Shown here in pieces: positions 1 through 6,275 of a stretch of 14,310 nt of DNA; position 1 is the first letter of the stretch, and each line of letters opens with the position of its first letter. The notes beneath the pieces are model-generated. The model did no database searches. It was not told the DNA's origin and worked only from the letters and a program-made list of their open reading frames with translations. A program made the position numbers and the translations under genes. Source of the DNA: Desulfovibrionaceae bacterium UBA6814 (GTDB lineage: Bacteria > Desulfobacterota > Desulfovibrionia > Desulfovibrionales > Desulfovibrionaceae); assembly GCA_002452635.1 (NCBI GenBank), contig DKEU01000095.1, forward strand, positions 1 to 14,310. The letters run 5' to 3'.

Positions 1-1
1 C

Positions 2-475
2 TCAACAGGTTGCTGGACCAGAATCCGCCGGGATGAACCGGCCCGCTGCCCACAGCCCCAGGAGCAGGGCCTCGGCCGCGTCCGAGGTGAGGGTCTTGCG
101 GGGCAGGCCGGCCTCGGCCAGGGCCTGGCGGGCCAGGACTCCGGCCGCGGCCTTGGCGGCCTTGGCGTCGCGCTGCCGGGACGGGGCGAGCACGTGGGGC
201 CGCCAGTCCTGGGCGCTGACCACGCGGACCCGGATGCCGGCCTTGGCCGCCTCGTTCACCCAGATGTCCGCGGCCGGGCCGCCGCCCTCCAGGACCAGCA
301 GGTCCAGTTCGGGAAGCTCCCTGAGGATGGAATGCGCGGCCCGGCGCAGGGCCGCCATGGCGCCCAGGTGCTTGGAGCGCAGCCACACCGGCCGGCCCTG
401 CCCGTCGATGAGCGCCAGGCCCGTGCGCAGGCCCAGGTCCACGGCCAGCAGCCGCCCCGGGCCGGGTCCGTTCAC
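2..475 (-). CDS. RuvC/RNase H-fold protein, putative nuclease
   Basis: This 157-residue protein has the outline of a ribonuclease H-like nuclease domain. The N-terminus carries a first-strand motif (LAVDLGLRTG, Asp13). A second hydrophobic strand ends in an acidic residue (LLVLEGGG, Glu63). A C-terminal helix carries acidic residues (TSDAAEALLLG, Asp132 and Glu135). Spaced D-E-D residues of this kind resemble the metal-binding sites of RuvC and YqgF resolvases, but the family assignment rests on motif layout alone. The start is the GTG at 475, which overlaps the TGA of the upstream DUF523 gene by four bases (GTGA, 472-475) and indicates translational coupling. Longer in-frame extensions would run through that gene and are not credible. 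The stop is at 2-4, so the gene is complete. Substrate and pathway cannot be read from the sequence. Confidence 0.75.
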   Translation of the reverse strand: MNGPGPGRLLAVDLGLRTGLALIDGQGRPVWLRSKHLGAMAALRRAAHSILRELPELDLLVLEGGGPAADIWVNEAAKAGIRVRVVSAQDWRPHVLAPSRQRDAKAAKAAAGVLARQALAEAGLPRKTLTSDAAEALLLGLWAAGRFIPADSGPATC

Positions 476-912
476 CCCAGGTCCTCTTCGCTGACAAGCT
501 CCAGGCCCATGGCCCGCAGGAGCCCCGCCAGCATGCCGTCGCCCGGGATGAGCGTGCCGGAGAACGCGCCGTCGTAGATGCGGCCCGAGCCGCAGGTGGG
601 GGAGCGGGCCTTGAGCAGCGCGGCGCGGCACCCGGCCAGGCCGGCCAGGTCCGCGGCGGCCCGGGCGCCCCTGGCCACCAGGGCGGTCACCTCGCGGCCC
701 TCCTTGTCCAAGGCGCGGCCGTGGCGCAGTTCGATGGCCGGGCGGGGGGTGGGCAGGCCGCCCAGCTGCTCCGGGCAGACCGGGATGGCCCGGCCCTGGC
801 GCACCAGCTCCAGGGCCGCGGGCAGGGCGGACACCGAGCCGTCGTAGCGGCAGGGCAGGCCGCAGAGGCAGGCGCTGACCAGCACCGGGCCGGATTCGGA
901 AAGCTTGGCCAT
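472..912 (-). CDS. DUF523 family protein (YbbK-like)
   Basis: This 146-residue protein matches the DUF523 pattern over its whole length. It has SACLCGLPCRYDG near residues 13-25, a CPEQLGGLPTPRPAIE block at 46-61, and KARSPTCGSG at 101-110. Cysteines at 15, 17, 21, 46 and 107 fall in the conserved blocks, which suggests metal or cofactor binding. No biochemical function is established for the family to my knowledge. The ATG at 912 lies two bases after the TAG of the upstream membrane-protein gene, with no strong ribosome binding site of its own, so translation is probably coupled. Its stop overlaps the GTG of the RuvC-like gene. Length is normal for a stand-alone DUF523 protein. Family call is firm; function is unknown. 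Confidence 0.85.
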   Translation of the reverse strand: MAKLSESGPVLVSACLCGLPCRYDGSVSALPAALELVRQGRAIPVCPEQLGGLPTPRPAIELRHGRALDKEGREVTALVARGARAAADLAGLAGCRAALLKARSPTCGSGRIYDGAFSGTLIPGDGMLAGLLRAMGLELVSEEDLG

Positions 913-914
913 GG

Positions 915-1133
915 CTACTGCGGATTCACCCAGTACATGCCGACCAGGAACATGACAAAGGACAGCACGCACTGGCCCACGATGATCCAGGTGAACTTCT
1001 TGGGGTCCTCGGCCTTCCTCACCTGCAGGAAGGGCATGTGGAACTTGGTTTCGCCGTTCTTGACCTCTTCGCGCACCAGGCGCAGGTTCACCAGGCCGAA
1101 GATGAAGCACAGCGCGGCGTAGACGTATTCCAT
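915..1133 (-). CDS. small two-helix membrane protein
   Basis: This 72-residue hypothetical protein has two likely membrane segments. One lies at about residues 3-20 (rich in Tyr, Leu, Phe and Val) and the other at about 49-67. They are joined by a charged, basic cytoplasmic-looking loop (REEVKNGETK and RKAEDPKKF). The start at 1133 is preferred over an upstream in-frame codon because an AAGGAA ribosome binding site sits a few bases before it and because the longer N-terminus would be low-complexity Thr/Pro sequence. It is the first gene of a three-gene minus-strand unit with DUF523 and the RuvC-like gene. I do not recognise a named family. A small membrane anchor or subunit is possible but unproven. 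Confidence 0.72.
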   Translation of the reverse strand: MEYVYAALCFIFGLVNLRLVREEVKNGETKFHMPFLQVRKAEDPKKFTWIIVGQCVLSFVMFLVGMYWVNPQ

Positions 1134-1168
1134 GGTTTCCTTCCGGTTGGTGGTGGTCGGCTGGCGGG

Positions 1169-1198
1169 GTAATAGCATCCCCCCTCCCCGGCCCGCAA
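1169..1198 (-). promoter_or_regulatory. possible sigma-70 promoter for the 1133-2 operon
   Basis: Read on the minus strand, TTGCGG (1198-1193) and TATTAC (1174-1169) are separated by 18 bases, about 35 bases upstream of the ATG at 1133. The -10 box lies in one of the few AT-rich patches of the spacer. The -35 match is only partial. Confidence 0.35.
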
Positions 1199-1203
1199 GC
1201 CGC

Positions 1204-1231
1204 TTGACCCCGCAGGAGGTTTGGGTACAAA
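1204..1231 (+). promoter_or_regulatory. probable sigma-70 promoter for the TPR gene
   Basis: TTGACC (1204-1209) and TACAAA (1226-1231) are separated by 16 bases. A transcript starting near 1238 would have a very short leader before the ATG at 1250, with GGAGA as the ribosome binding site. The element lies back to back with the minus-strand promoter candidate in a 116-base divergent spacer. Confidence 0.5.
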
Positions 1232-1249
1232 GACCGGCCAGGAGACACC

Positions 1250-1804
1250 ATGCAGGACAAGCGATTCTCCCGGCGGGACATCCTCTTCGGCGGCTTGCGC
1301 AAGCTGCGTTCCTTGGGCGAGGAAAAGGGACCGGCCGCCCCGGCGGACAAGGCCGCGCCCCCGGCCTCGGAGTTGGCCAAGCGCCTGGCCGAGGCCCACG
1401 CCGCGTTCAAGGCCGCGGACTACGAGGCCGCGGCCGAGGCGTACCGCTCCTGCTCGCGCCTGGACACCAACCACCCCGACGTGCGCCGCCGCCTGGGCTA
1501 CTGCCTCTACCGCCTGGGCCAGTTCGTGCAGGCCCGGGTGGAGCTGGACCGCGCCCTGCGCCTGCTCACCAAGGACAATTTCACCTCCCTGTACCTGGGC
1601 CTCACCCTGGCCCGCATGGGCCGCCCCAAGGACGCGGTGGCGGCCTGGCGCGCCTACTACAACCCCGACGAGATCCGCATCATGCGCGAGCTCAATCTCC
1701 AGATCGCCCTGCTGGAAGCGCCCGAGCCCACCACGGCCGAGGCCGCGGCCGACGCGGTGGAGGAGTCGGTGGAGGCGCGCAAGGAAGAACTCCGCGACGG
1801 GTAA
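1250..1804 (+). CDS. TPR-repeat protein
   Basis: This 184-residue protein contains tetratricopeptide-type helical repeats at about residues 42-157. Typical helix pairs include AAFKAADYEAAAEAY, then LGYCLYRLGQFVQARVELDRAL, then LGLTLARMGRPKDAVAAW. Such repeats usually bind protein partners. The N-terminus is basic and holds SRRDILFGG (residues 7-15), which resembles a twin-arginine motif, but no hydrophobic stretch follows. The protein is therefore probably cytoplasmic. The C-terminus (158-184) is acidic and alanine-rich, probably disordered. A GGAGA ribosome binding site supports the ATG at 1250. The gene lies just before the Hsp20 and Lon-like genes in the same direction, so an adaptor role in protein quality control is a reasonable but untested inference. 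Confidence 0.8.
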   Translation: MQDKRFSRRDILFGGLRKLRSLGEEKGPAAPADKAAPPASELAKRLAEAHAAFKAADYEAAAEAYRSCSRLDTNHPDVRRRLGYCLYRLGQFVQARVELDRALRLLTKDNFTSLYLGLTLARMGRPKDAVAAWRAYYNPDEIRIMRELNLQIALLEAPEPTTAEAAADAVEESVEARKEELRDG

Positions 1805-1837
1805 CCGCAAGTCATTCTCCTTCCCGGCCTTGCAGAT

Positions 1838-1864
1838 TTCCCCGAAGTTGTTAGTTTTCGGGAA
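1838..1864 (+). promoter_or_regulatory. imperfect inverted repeat upstream of hsp20
   Basis: The left arm TTCCCCGAA (1838-1846) and the right arm TTCGGGAA (1857-1864) pair with one bulged C around a 10-base AT-rich loop. The dyad lies 52-78 bases before the Hsp20 start. It could be an operator or an RNA stem. It does not match the CIRCE element. A weak promoter candidate, TTGCAG (1830-1835) with TAGTTT (1852-1857), overlaps it. Confidence 0.35.
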
Positions 1865-1915
1865 GACTGACGACCCCGAGGCGCTTGACGCGCCCGCGGG
1901 GCCAGGGAGGTTGCC

Positions 1916-2344
1916 ATGCCCGATCTCACCCTGTGGACCAACCGTCGCCTGGGACAGCTCAAACGCGACATGGAGCTGCTCTTCGACAGCCTGCGCCGGG
2001 ACATGGGCATGCCCGCGTCCGGCGGGGCCGCCCCCCGATTCAGCACCGAAGAGACCGACCAGGCCCTGGTGGTGGTGGCCGAAGTCACCGGCTACGGCCA
2101 CCAGGACCTCAACATCTGCCTGGAGGAGGACGTGCTCACCCTGAGGGGCGAGCGCCGGGAGGAGGTGGAAAACGGCGAGGCCGGAACCATCACCCGGACC
2201 CGGTCCTTTTCCCAGGCCCTGCGCCTGCCCTGCCCGGTGGACCCGGACAAGGTGGAGGCAGTGTTCAAGGACGGCGTTCTGCGCATCACCCTGCCCAAGT
2301 GCCCGCCCCGGGGGCCGCGCAACGTCTGCGTGAAGGTCGACTGA
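1916..2344 (+). CDS. Hsp20 / alpha-crystallin small heat shock protein
   Basis: This 142-residue small heat shock protein would hold unfolding proteins in an ATP-independent manner. A helical N-terminal arm (1-35) is followed by an alpha-crystallin beta-sandwich at about residues 41-128. The sandwich includes FSTEETDQALVVVAEVTGY and ends in the hallmark VFKDGVLRITLPK (116-128). A short tail contains VCV (137-139), which could serve as the C-terminal I/V-x-I/V assembly motif. GGGAGG lies 5 bases before the ATG. The Lon-like protease gene starts 28 bases after the stop, so the two are probably co-transcribed, linking substrate holding to degradation. Whether transcription is heat-induced cannot be decided, because no clear sigma-32 promoter or CIRCE element is visible. 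Confidence 0.92.
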   Translation: MPDLTLWTNRRLGQLKRDMELLFDSLRRDMGMPASGGAAPRFSTEETDQALVVVAEVTGYGHQDLNICLEEDVLTLRGERREEVENGEAGTITRTRSFSQALRLPCPVDPDKVEAVFKDGVLRITLPKCPPRGPRNVCVKVD

Positions 2345-2372
2345 CCAGAACCCGCCCCGCAAAGGAGTCTCC

Positions 2373-4847
2373 ATGGCCGCCAAGAAGACGCATCCCAACG
2401 CTGTGGACCCGGCCAAGCTGCGCTGGAGGCTGGACCCCGCCTCCCTGCCCTTCGCCTCCACCGACGAACTGGATCCCCTGGAAGGGCTCATCGGCCAGGA
2501 CCGGGGGGTGGAGGCCTTCCGCTTCGGCATGGGCATGGAGCGCGAGGGCTACAACATCTTCGTCACCGGCCCGGGCGACACCGGCCGGCTGGCCAACGTG
2601 CGCCGCCTGCTGGAGGACCTCACCCGCAAGGACCAGGTGCCGGACGACCTGTGCTACGTGAACAACTTCAAGAACCCCGAGTCCCCGGTGCTCCTGCGCT
2701 TTCCCGCAGGCCAGGGCCAGGCGTTCAAGAAGGACGTGAACAGCTTCCTGGAGCACCTCAAGACCGAGGTGCCCCAGCTCTTCGAGAGCCAGGACTTCGT
2801 GGCCCGCAAGAACGAGATCATGGAGGCCTACGAGCGGCAGTCCCGGGAGTTCTTCAAGGAGCTGAACAAGAAGGTCAAGGACACCGGCTTCGCCCTGGTC
2901 AACGTGCAGATGGGCAACATCCAGCGGCCCGAGCTCATGCCCATCGTGGACGGCGAGCCCAAGCCCCTCATGCAGCTCGAGGAGATGGTGGAGAAGGGGC
3001 GCTTCCCGGCCGACGAGTACGAGAAGCTCAAGGAGACCTACGCCGCGCTCAAGAAGGAGATCGACGAAATCTTCCTGCAGCTCCGCGACCTGCAGAAGGA
3101 GGTCAAGGAGAAGAGCCGGGAGATCGACAAGATCATGTTCCGCTCCCTGGCGGAAGAGGCCCTGGCCGCCCTGCGCAAGACCCACACCGGGGACAAGGTG
3201 GACAAGTACCTGGTGGGCATGGTGCAGGACATGGCCGAGAACCACGAGCTCTTCCTGCAAAGCCGCGAGGCCCAACAGCAGGGCGCGCCCGCCGGCATGA
3301 TCCCGGACTTCTTCTCCCCCTACCGGGTGAACCTCCTGGTGGACAACTCGGAGCTCAAGGGCGCGCCGGTCATCATCGAGAACCACCCCACCTACCGCAA
3401 CATCTTCGGGTCCGTGGAGCGGGTCTACGACCGCAGCGGGGTCTGGCGCACGGACTTCTCCAAGATCGTGTCCGGGTCGCTGTTGCGCGCCAACGGCGGC
3501 TACCTGGTGCTCAACCTCATGGACGCGGTGTTCGAGCCCGGGGTCTGGCCCGCGCTCAAGCGCAGCCTCAAGTCCACCAAGATGGAGATCCAGACCTACG
3601 ACCCCTTCTACTTCTTCTCCTCGTCCGGGCTGCAGCCCGAGCCCATCGAGCTGGACGTGAAGGTGGTGGTGCTGTCCGACGAGCGCCTCTACCACCTCCT
3701 GCGCCACTACGACGAGGACGTGCCGCGCATCTTCAAGGTCCGGGCGGACTTCGGCCTGACCATGGACCGCACCGACGGCGCGGTCCTGGACTTCGCCAAG
3801 TTCGTGAAGCGCGAGTGCGACCAGAACGGGCTGCGCCCCCTCGACCGGGGCGCGGTGGCCGCCCTGGTGGAGCAGGCGGTGCGCATGGCCGGCCGCACGG
3901 AAAAGCTCTCCACCGCCTTCCCGGTGCTGGCCGACCTGCTCATGGAGGCCGACTACTACGCCGGCCGGGACGAGGCGGACGCCGTGGCCGCGGCCCACGT
4001 GGACCGGGCCATCGAGGAGCGCATCCTGCGCGCCAACCGCATCGAGGAGGCCATCCAGGAGATGATCTCCCGGGGCACCCTGCAGATCGACGTGGACGGC
4101 GCGGTGGTGGGCCAGGTCAACGGCCTGGCGGTGTACAGCATGGGCGACGTGGCCTTCGGCAAGCCCTCGCGCATCACCGCGGCCACCTCCATGGGCAAGG
4201 AGGGGGTCATCAACATCGAGCGCGAGGCCGAACTGTCCGGGGCCATCCACAACAAGGGCGTGCTCATCCTCTCCGGCTACCTGCGCCGCAAGTTCGCCCA
4301 GGACAAGCCCCTGGCCCTGGCCGCGTCCATCGCCTTCGAGCAGAGCTACGGCGGCATCGACGGCGACTCGGCCTCCTCCACCGAACTCTACGCCCTGCTC
4401 TCCAGCCTGTCCGGAGCCCCCCTGCGCCAGGACATCGCGGTCACCGGCTCGGTGAACCAGAAGGGCGAGGTGCAGGCCATCGGCGGGGTGAACCACAAGG
4501 TGGAGGGCTTCTACGACACCTGCAAGGCCCTGGGGCTCACCGGCCGGCAGGGGGTCATGATCCCGGCCACCAACGTGCCGGACCTCATGCTGCGCAAGGA
4601 CGTGGTGGAGGCCATCCGCAAGGGGAAGTTCCACCTCTTCGCGGTGCGCACCATCGACGAGGGCATCGAGATCCTCTCGGGCCAGCCCATGGGCGCGCCG
4701 GGCAAGGACGGGAAGTATCCCAAGGGCTCGGTGGCCGCCCTGGTGGACGCCCGGCTCACGGAGCTGGCCAAGGGCCTCAAGTCCTTTGGCGAGGAGGACA
4801 ACAAGAAGGGGAAGAAGGCCGCCGCCGGCCGAACCAAGAAGCAGTAG
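2373..4847 (+). CDS. Lon-related protease (AAA_32 / LonB-LonC type)
   Basis: This 824-residue cytoplasmic protein has the Lon-related layout: an N-terminal AAA-like region, a helical or coiled-coil insert at about 205-275, and a C-terminal Lon serine protease domain at about 570-770. The catalytic serine is Ser666 in GIDGDSASS. The matching lysine is most likely Lys709 in IGGVNHKVEGF, giving the Ser-Lys dyad. The ATPase motifs are unusual. The P-loop position reads GPGDTGRL (66-73), with Arg and Leu where Lys and Ser/Thr are expected. The Walker B position reads YLVLNL (377-382), with Asn-Leu in place of Asp-Glu. This resembles LonC-type proteases, which can act without ATP hydrolysis. The tail is lysine-rich. 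AAAGGAG precedes the ATG, and the gene follows hsp20 closely. The protease call is firm; the loss of ATPase activity is inferred. Confidence 0.9.
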   Translation: MAAKKTHPNAVDPAKLRWRLDPASLPFASTDELDPLEGLIGQDRGVEAFRFGMGMEREGYNIFVTGPGDTGRLANVRRLLEDLTRKDQVPDDLCYVNNFKNPESPVLLRFPAGQGQAFKKDVNSFLEHLKTEVPQLFESQDFVARKNEIMEAYERQSREFFKELNKKVKDTGFALVNVQMGNIQRPELMPIVDGEPKPLMQLEEMVEKGRFPADEYEKLKETYAALKKEIDEIFLQLRDLQKEVKEKSREIDKIMFRSLAEEALAALRKTHTGDKVDKYLVGMVQDMAENHELFLQSREAQQQGAPAGMIPDFFSPYRVNLLVDNSELKGAPVIIENHPTYRNIFGSVERVYDRSGVWRTDFSKIVSGSLLRANGGYLVLNLMDAVFEPGVWPALKRSLKSTKMEIQTYDPFYFFSSSGLQPEPIELDVKVVVLSDERLYHLLRHYDEDVPRIFKVRADFGLTMDRTDGAVLDFAKFVKRECDQNGLRPLDRGAVAALVEQAVRMAGRTEKLSTAFPVLADLLMEADYYAGRDEADAVAAAHVDRAIEERILRANRIEEAIQEMISRGTLQIDVDGAVVGQVNGLAVYSMGDVAFGKPSRITAATSMGKEGVINIEREAELSGAIHNKGVLILSGYLRRKFAQDKPLALAASIAFEQSYGGIDGDSASSTELYALLSSLSGAPLRQDIAVTGSVNQKGEVQAIGGVNHKVEGFYDTCKALGLTGRQGVMIPATNVPDLMLRKDVVEAIRKGKFHLFAVRTIDEGIEILSGQPMGAPGKDGKYPKGSVAALVDARLTELAKGLKSFGEEDNKKGKKAAAGRTKKQ

Positions 4848-4908
4848 CGCAGCGCAAACCCTTTGCGTTTGGGCCCCTGCTGGGATAGAGGAGCGGGCCG
4901 AGGCACCC

Positions 4909-5814
4909 ATGTTCAACGCCCTGGCCCCGGTCTTCGCCCTGATCCTGCTGGGCTACGCGCTCAAGCGGCTGGAGTTCCCGGCCCGGGCCTTCTGGCCCGA
5001 GGCCGAGCGGGTCACCTACTTCCTCTTCCTGCCCGCCCTGTTCCTGAACAACCTGGCCGGGGCCGATTTCTCCCAGCTCTCCGCCGCGCCCCTGGCCCTG
5101 TCCCTCATCCTGGGCATCGTTGCCGCCTGCCTGCTGCTGCTCGCCCTGCGGCCGCTCCTGGGCCTGCCCGGCCCGTCCTTCTCCTCCCTGTTCCAGGGCG
5201 GGGTGCGCATGAACACCTACGTGGGCCTGGCCGGGGCCGCGGCCCTCATGGGCCAGCGCGGGCTGACCCTGTCCGCGGTGGCGCTCATCGCCATGATCCC
5301 GCTGCTGAACTTCTTCTGCGTGCCGGTGGTGGCCCACTTCGGGAGCAAGGGCAGCCCCGGGGTGCGCGGCACCCTGCGGGAGCTGGCCCGCAACCCCCTG
5401 ATCCTGGCCTGCCTGGGCGGCTTCGCCCTGAACCTCACCGGCGTCCCCCTGCCCCTGGCCCTGCGCGACGTGCTCTCCCTGCTCGGCCGGGTGTCCCTGC
5501 CCCTGGGCCTCATGGCCGTGGGCGCGGCCCTCACCTTCAACGACGCCCGCAGCCACCTGCGCGGCGTGACCCTGTCCGCGGTGGCCAAGCTGGCGGTGCT
5601 GCCCGCCCTGGCGGCCGGCGCCTGCGCCCTGCTCGGGGTCACGGGCGAGGAGCGCACCATCGCGGTGCTCTTCGCGGCCCTGCCCACGTCCTCGTCCGCC
5701 TTCATCCTGGCCCGCCAGTTGGGCGGCGACACCGCCCTCATGGCGGCCATCGTCACCACCCACACCCTGCTCTCCTTCGTCACCCTGCCTCTGGTCCTGT
5801 CCCTGCTGGGATAG
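4909..5814 (+). CDS. AEC-family permease (auxin efflux carrier type)
   Basis: This 301-residue inner-membrane protein has about ten hydrophobic segments arranged as two halves, typical of the AEC family. Members export or exchange small organic acids, but the substrate here is unknown. Segments include residues 4-19, 36-54, 61-84, 103-115, 119-144, 161-177, 196-210, 220-244, 250-268 and 277-300. Family-like stretches are RNPLILACLGGFALN (161-175) in the middle and ALPTSSSAFILARQLGGD (257-274) near the end. The ATG at 4909 was chosen because the first transmembrane helix begins immediately after it; an in-frame extension would overlap the end of the protease gene and be rich in Arg and Pro. 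GAGG lies just upstream. The 61-base gap from the protease gene has no terminator, so readthrough is possible. Confidence 0.85.
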   Translation: MFNALAPVFALILLGYALKRLEFPARAFWPEAERVTYFLFLPALFLNNLAGADFSQLSAAPLALSLILGIVAACLLLLALRPLLGLPGPSFSSLFQGGVRMNTYVGLAGAAALMGQRGLTLSAVALIAMIPLLNFFCVPVVAHFGSKGSPGVRGTLRELARNPLILACLGGFALNLTGVPLPLALRDVLSLLGRVSLPLGLMAVGAALTFNDARSHLRGVTLSAVAKLAVLPALAAGACALLGVTGEERTIAVLFAALPTSSSAFILARQLGGDTALMAAIVTTHTLLSFVTLPLVLSLLG

Positions 5815-5875
5815 GGCATTTCGGTCGTAAGCACGACCAAGAGCTGAAATGCCTGCGGGCATTCCAGCGAAATGC
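5815..5875 (+). repeat. four-arm alternating inverted repeat
   Basis: Starting right after the permease stop, arm 1 GGCATTTC (5815-5822) pairs with arm 2 GAAATGCC (5846-5853). An inner stem, GGTCG (5823-5827) with CGACC (5834-5838), closes on a six-base loop. Arm 3 GGCATTCC (5858-5865) and arm 4 GAAATGC (5869-5875) repeat the same pairing sequences. Arms 2 and 3 or arms 1 and 4 can therefore pair instead. It could be a dispersed repeat or an RNA switch-like element. Confidence 0.7.
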
Positions 5876-5878
5876 ATA

Positions 5879-5913
5879 AGAGCGTCTAAGCCTTTTCAAG
5901 GCCAAGACGCTCT
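5879..5913 (+). repeat. stem-loop with two stacked stems
   Basis: AGAGCGTCT (5879-5887) pairs perfectly with AGACGCTCT (5905-5913). Inside it, GCCTT (5890-5894) pairs with AAGGC (5898-5902) around a three-base loop. No T-run follows on the plus strand, so it is not a canonical terminator for the permease. Its right arm can alternatively pair downstream: CCAAGACG (5902-5909) with CGTCTTGG (5935-5942). Confidence 0.75.
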
Positions 5914-5936
5914 AAAAAAACGCCCCGAACGGGGCG
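5914..5936 (-). terminator. rho-independent terminator of the 83-residue gene
   Basis: Read on the minus strand, CGCCCC and GGGGCG form a six-base-pair stem around a four-base loop (5936-5921), followed by seven T residues (5920-5914). It lies 26 bases beyond the stop of the gene at 5963-6214. Confidence 0.85.
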
Positions 5937-5962
5937 TCTTGGCAAGCTGTCGGGGCGAGGAG

Positions 5963-6214
5963 CTAGCCTTCCGCCTCGATCACGCCGCCGGTCCACTCTT
6001 CCGGGGGGCGGGGCACGCCGCTCAGGGCGGGGTTCTGGTGGAACAACTCGTGCGGGGCCGGGCCGGTGGCCGCGGTGCGGCGCACGAACCCGGCCTCGTG
6101 CGCGGCGAAGTCGCGCCGGATGTCCGCGTCGATGAGCTCGGCATTGGTGGGCACGTGCCGCGGGTAGTGCGCGGGCGGATAGTAGTAGCGAAGAAAAAGG
6201 CGGGACGGGTCCAT
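5963..6214 (-). CDS. 83-residue conserved-looking hypothetical protein
   Basis: I do not recognise this protein. It is 83 residues and soluble-looking. The N-terminus is rich in aromatic residues and proline (LFLRYYYPPAHYPRHVPTNA, residues 6-25), the middle is charged (ELIDADIRRDFAAHEAGFVRR), and the tail is proline-rich and acidic. There is no signal peptide, membrane segment or cysteine motif. The ATG at 6214 has GGAGAG upstream, a well-spaced promoter at 6242-6270 and a strong terminator at 5914-5936. It is therefore likely to be a genuine single-gene transcription unit, although the ABC exporter upstream could also read into it. Confidence 0.72.
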   Translation of the reverse strand: MDPSRLFLRYYYPPAHYPRHVPTNAELIDADIRRDFAAHEAGFVRRTAATGPAPHELFHQNPALSGVPRPPEEWTGGVIEAEG

Positions 6215-6241
6215 ACGCTCTCCGGCTGTTTCAGCCCATAT

Positions 6242-6270
6242 AGAATAGCCCTCCGCACCGCCCCTGTAAA
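6242..6270 (-). promoter_or_regulatory. sigma-70 promoter for the 83-residue gene
   Basis: On the minus strand, TTTACA (6270-6265) and TATTCT (6247-6242) are separated by 17 bases. The predicted start near 6235 gives a leader of about 20 bases before the ATG at 6214. It lies immediately after the stop of the ABC permease gene. Confidence 0.65.
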
Positions 6271-6275
6271 GCCGC

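Noticed and set aside
1268..1294. possible twin-arginine signal peptide on the TPR protein
   Set aside because: No hydrophobic segment follows the paired arginines; the next residues are basic and charged.
1088..2536. 482-codon minus-strand open frame across the TPR and hsp20 genes
   Set aside because: It crosses several real genes and promoters and has biased composition. The plus-strand genes have ribosome binding sites and known domains.
4853..4871. possible terminator after the Lon-like gene
   Set aside because: Only a five-base stem (CAAAC with GTTTG) can form and no T-run follows, so I do not call a terminator.
2286..4916. 876-codon open frame on the minus strand opposite the Lon-like gene
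   Set aside because: It is a shadow produced by high GC content. Its translation is a His/Gly/Leu-rich low-complexity string, while the plus strand encodes a clear protease.
5816..5942. possible CRISPR-like repeats
   Set aside because: The repeated arms are inverted and very short with irregular spacing; there are no direct repeat-spacer units and no cas genes.
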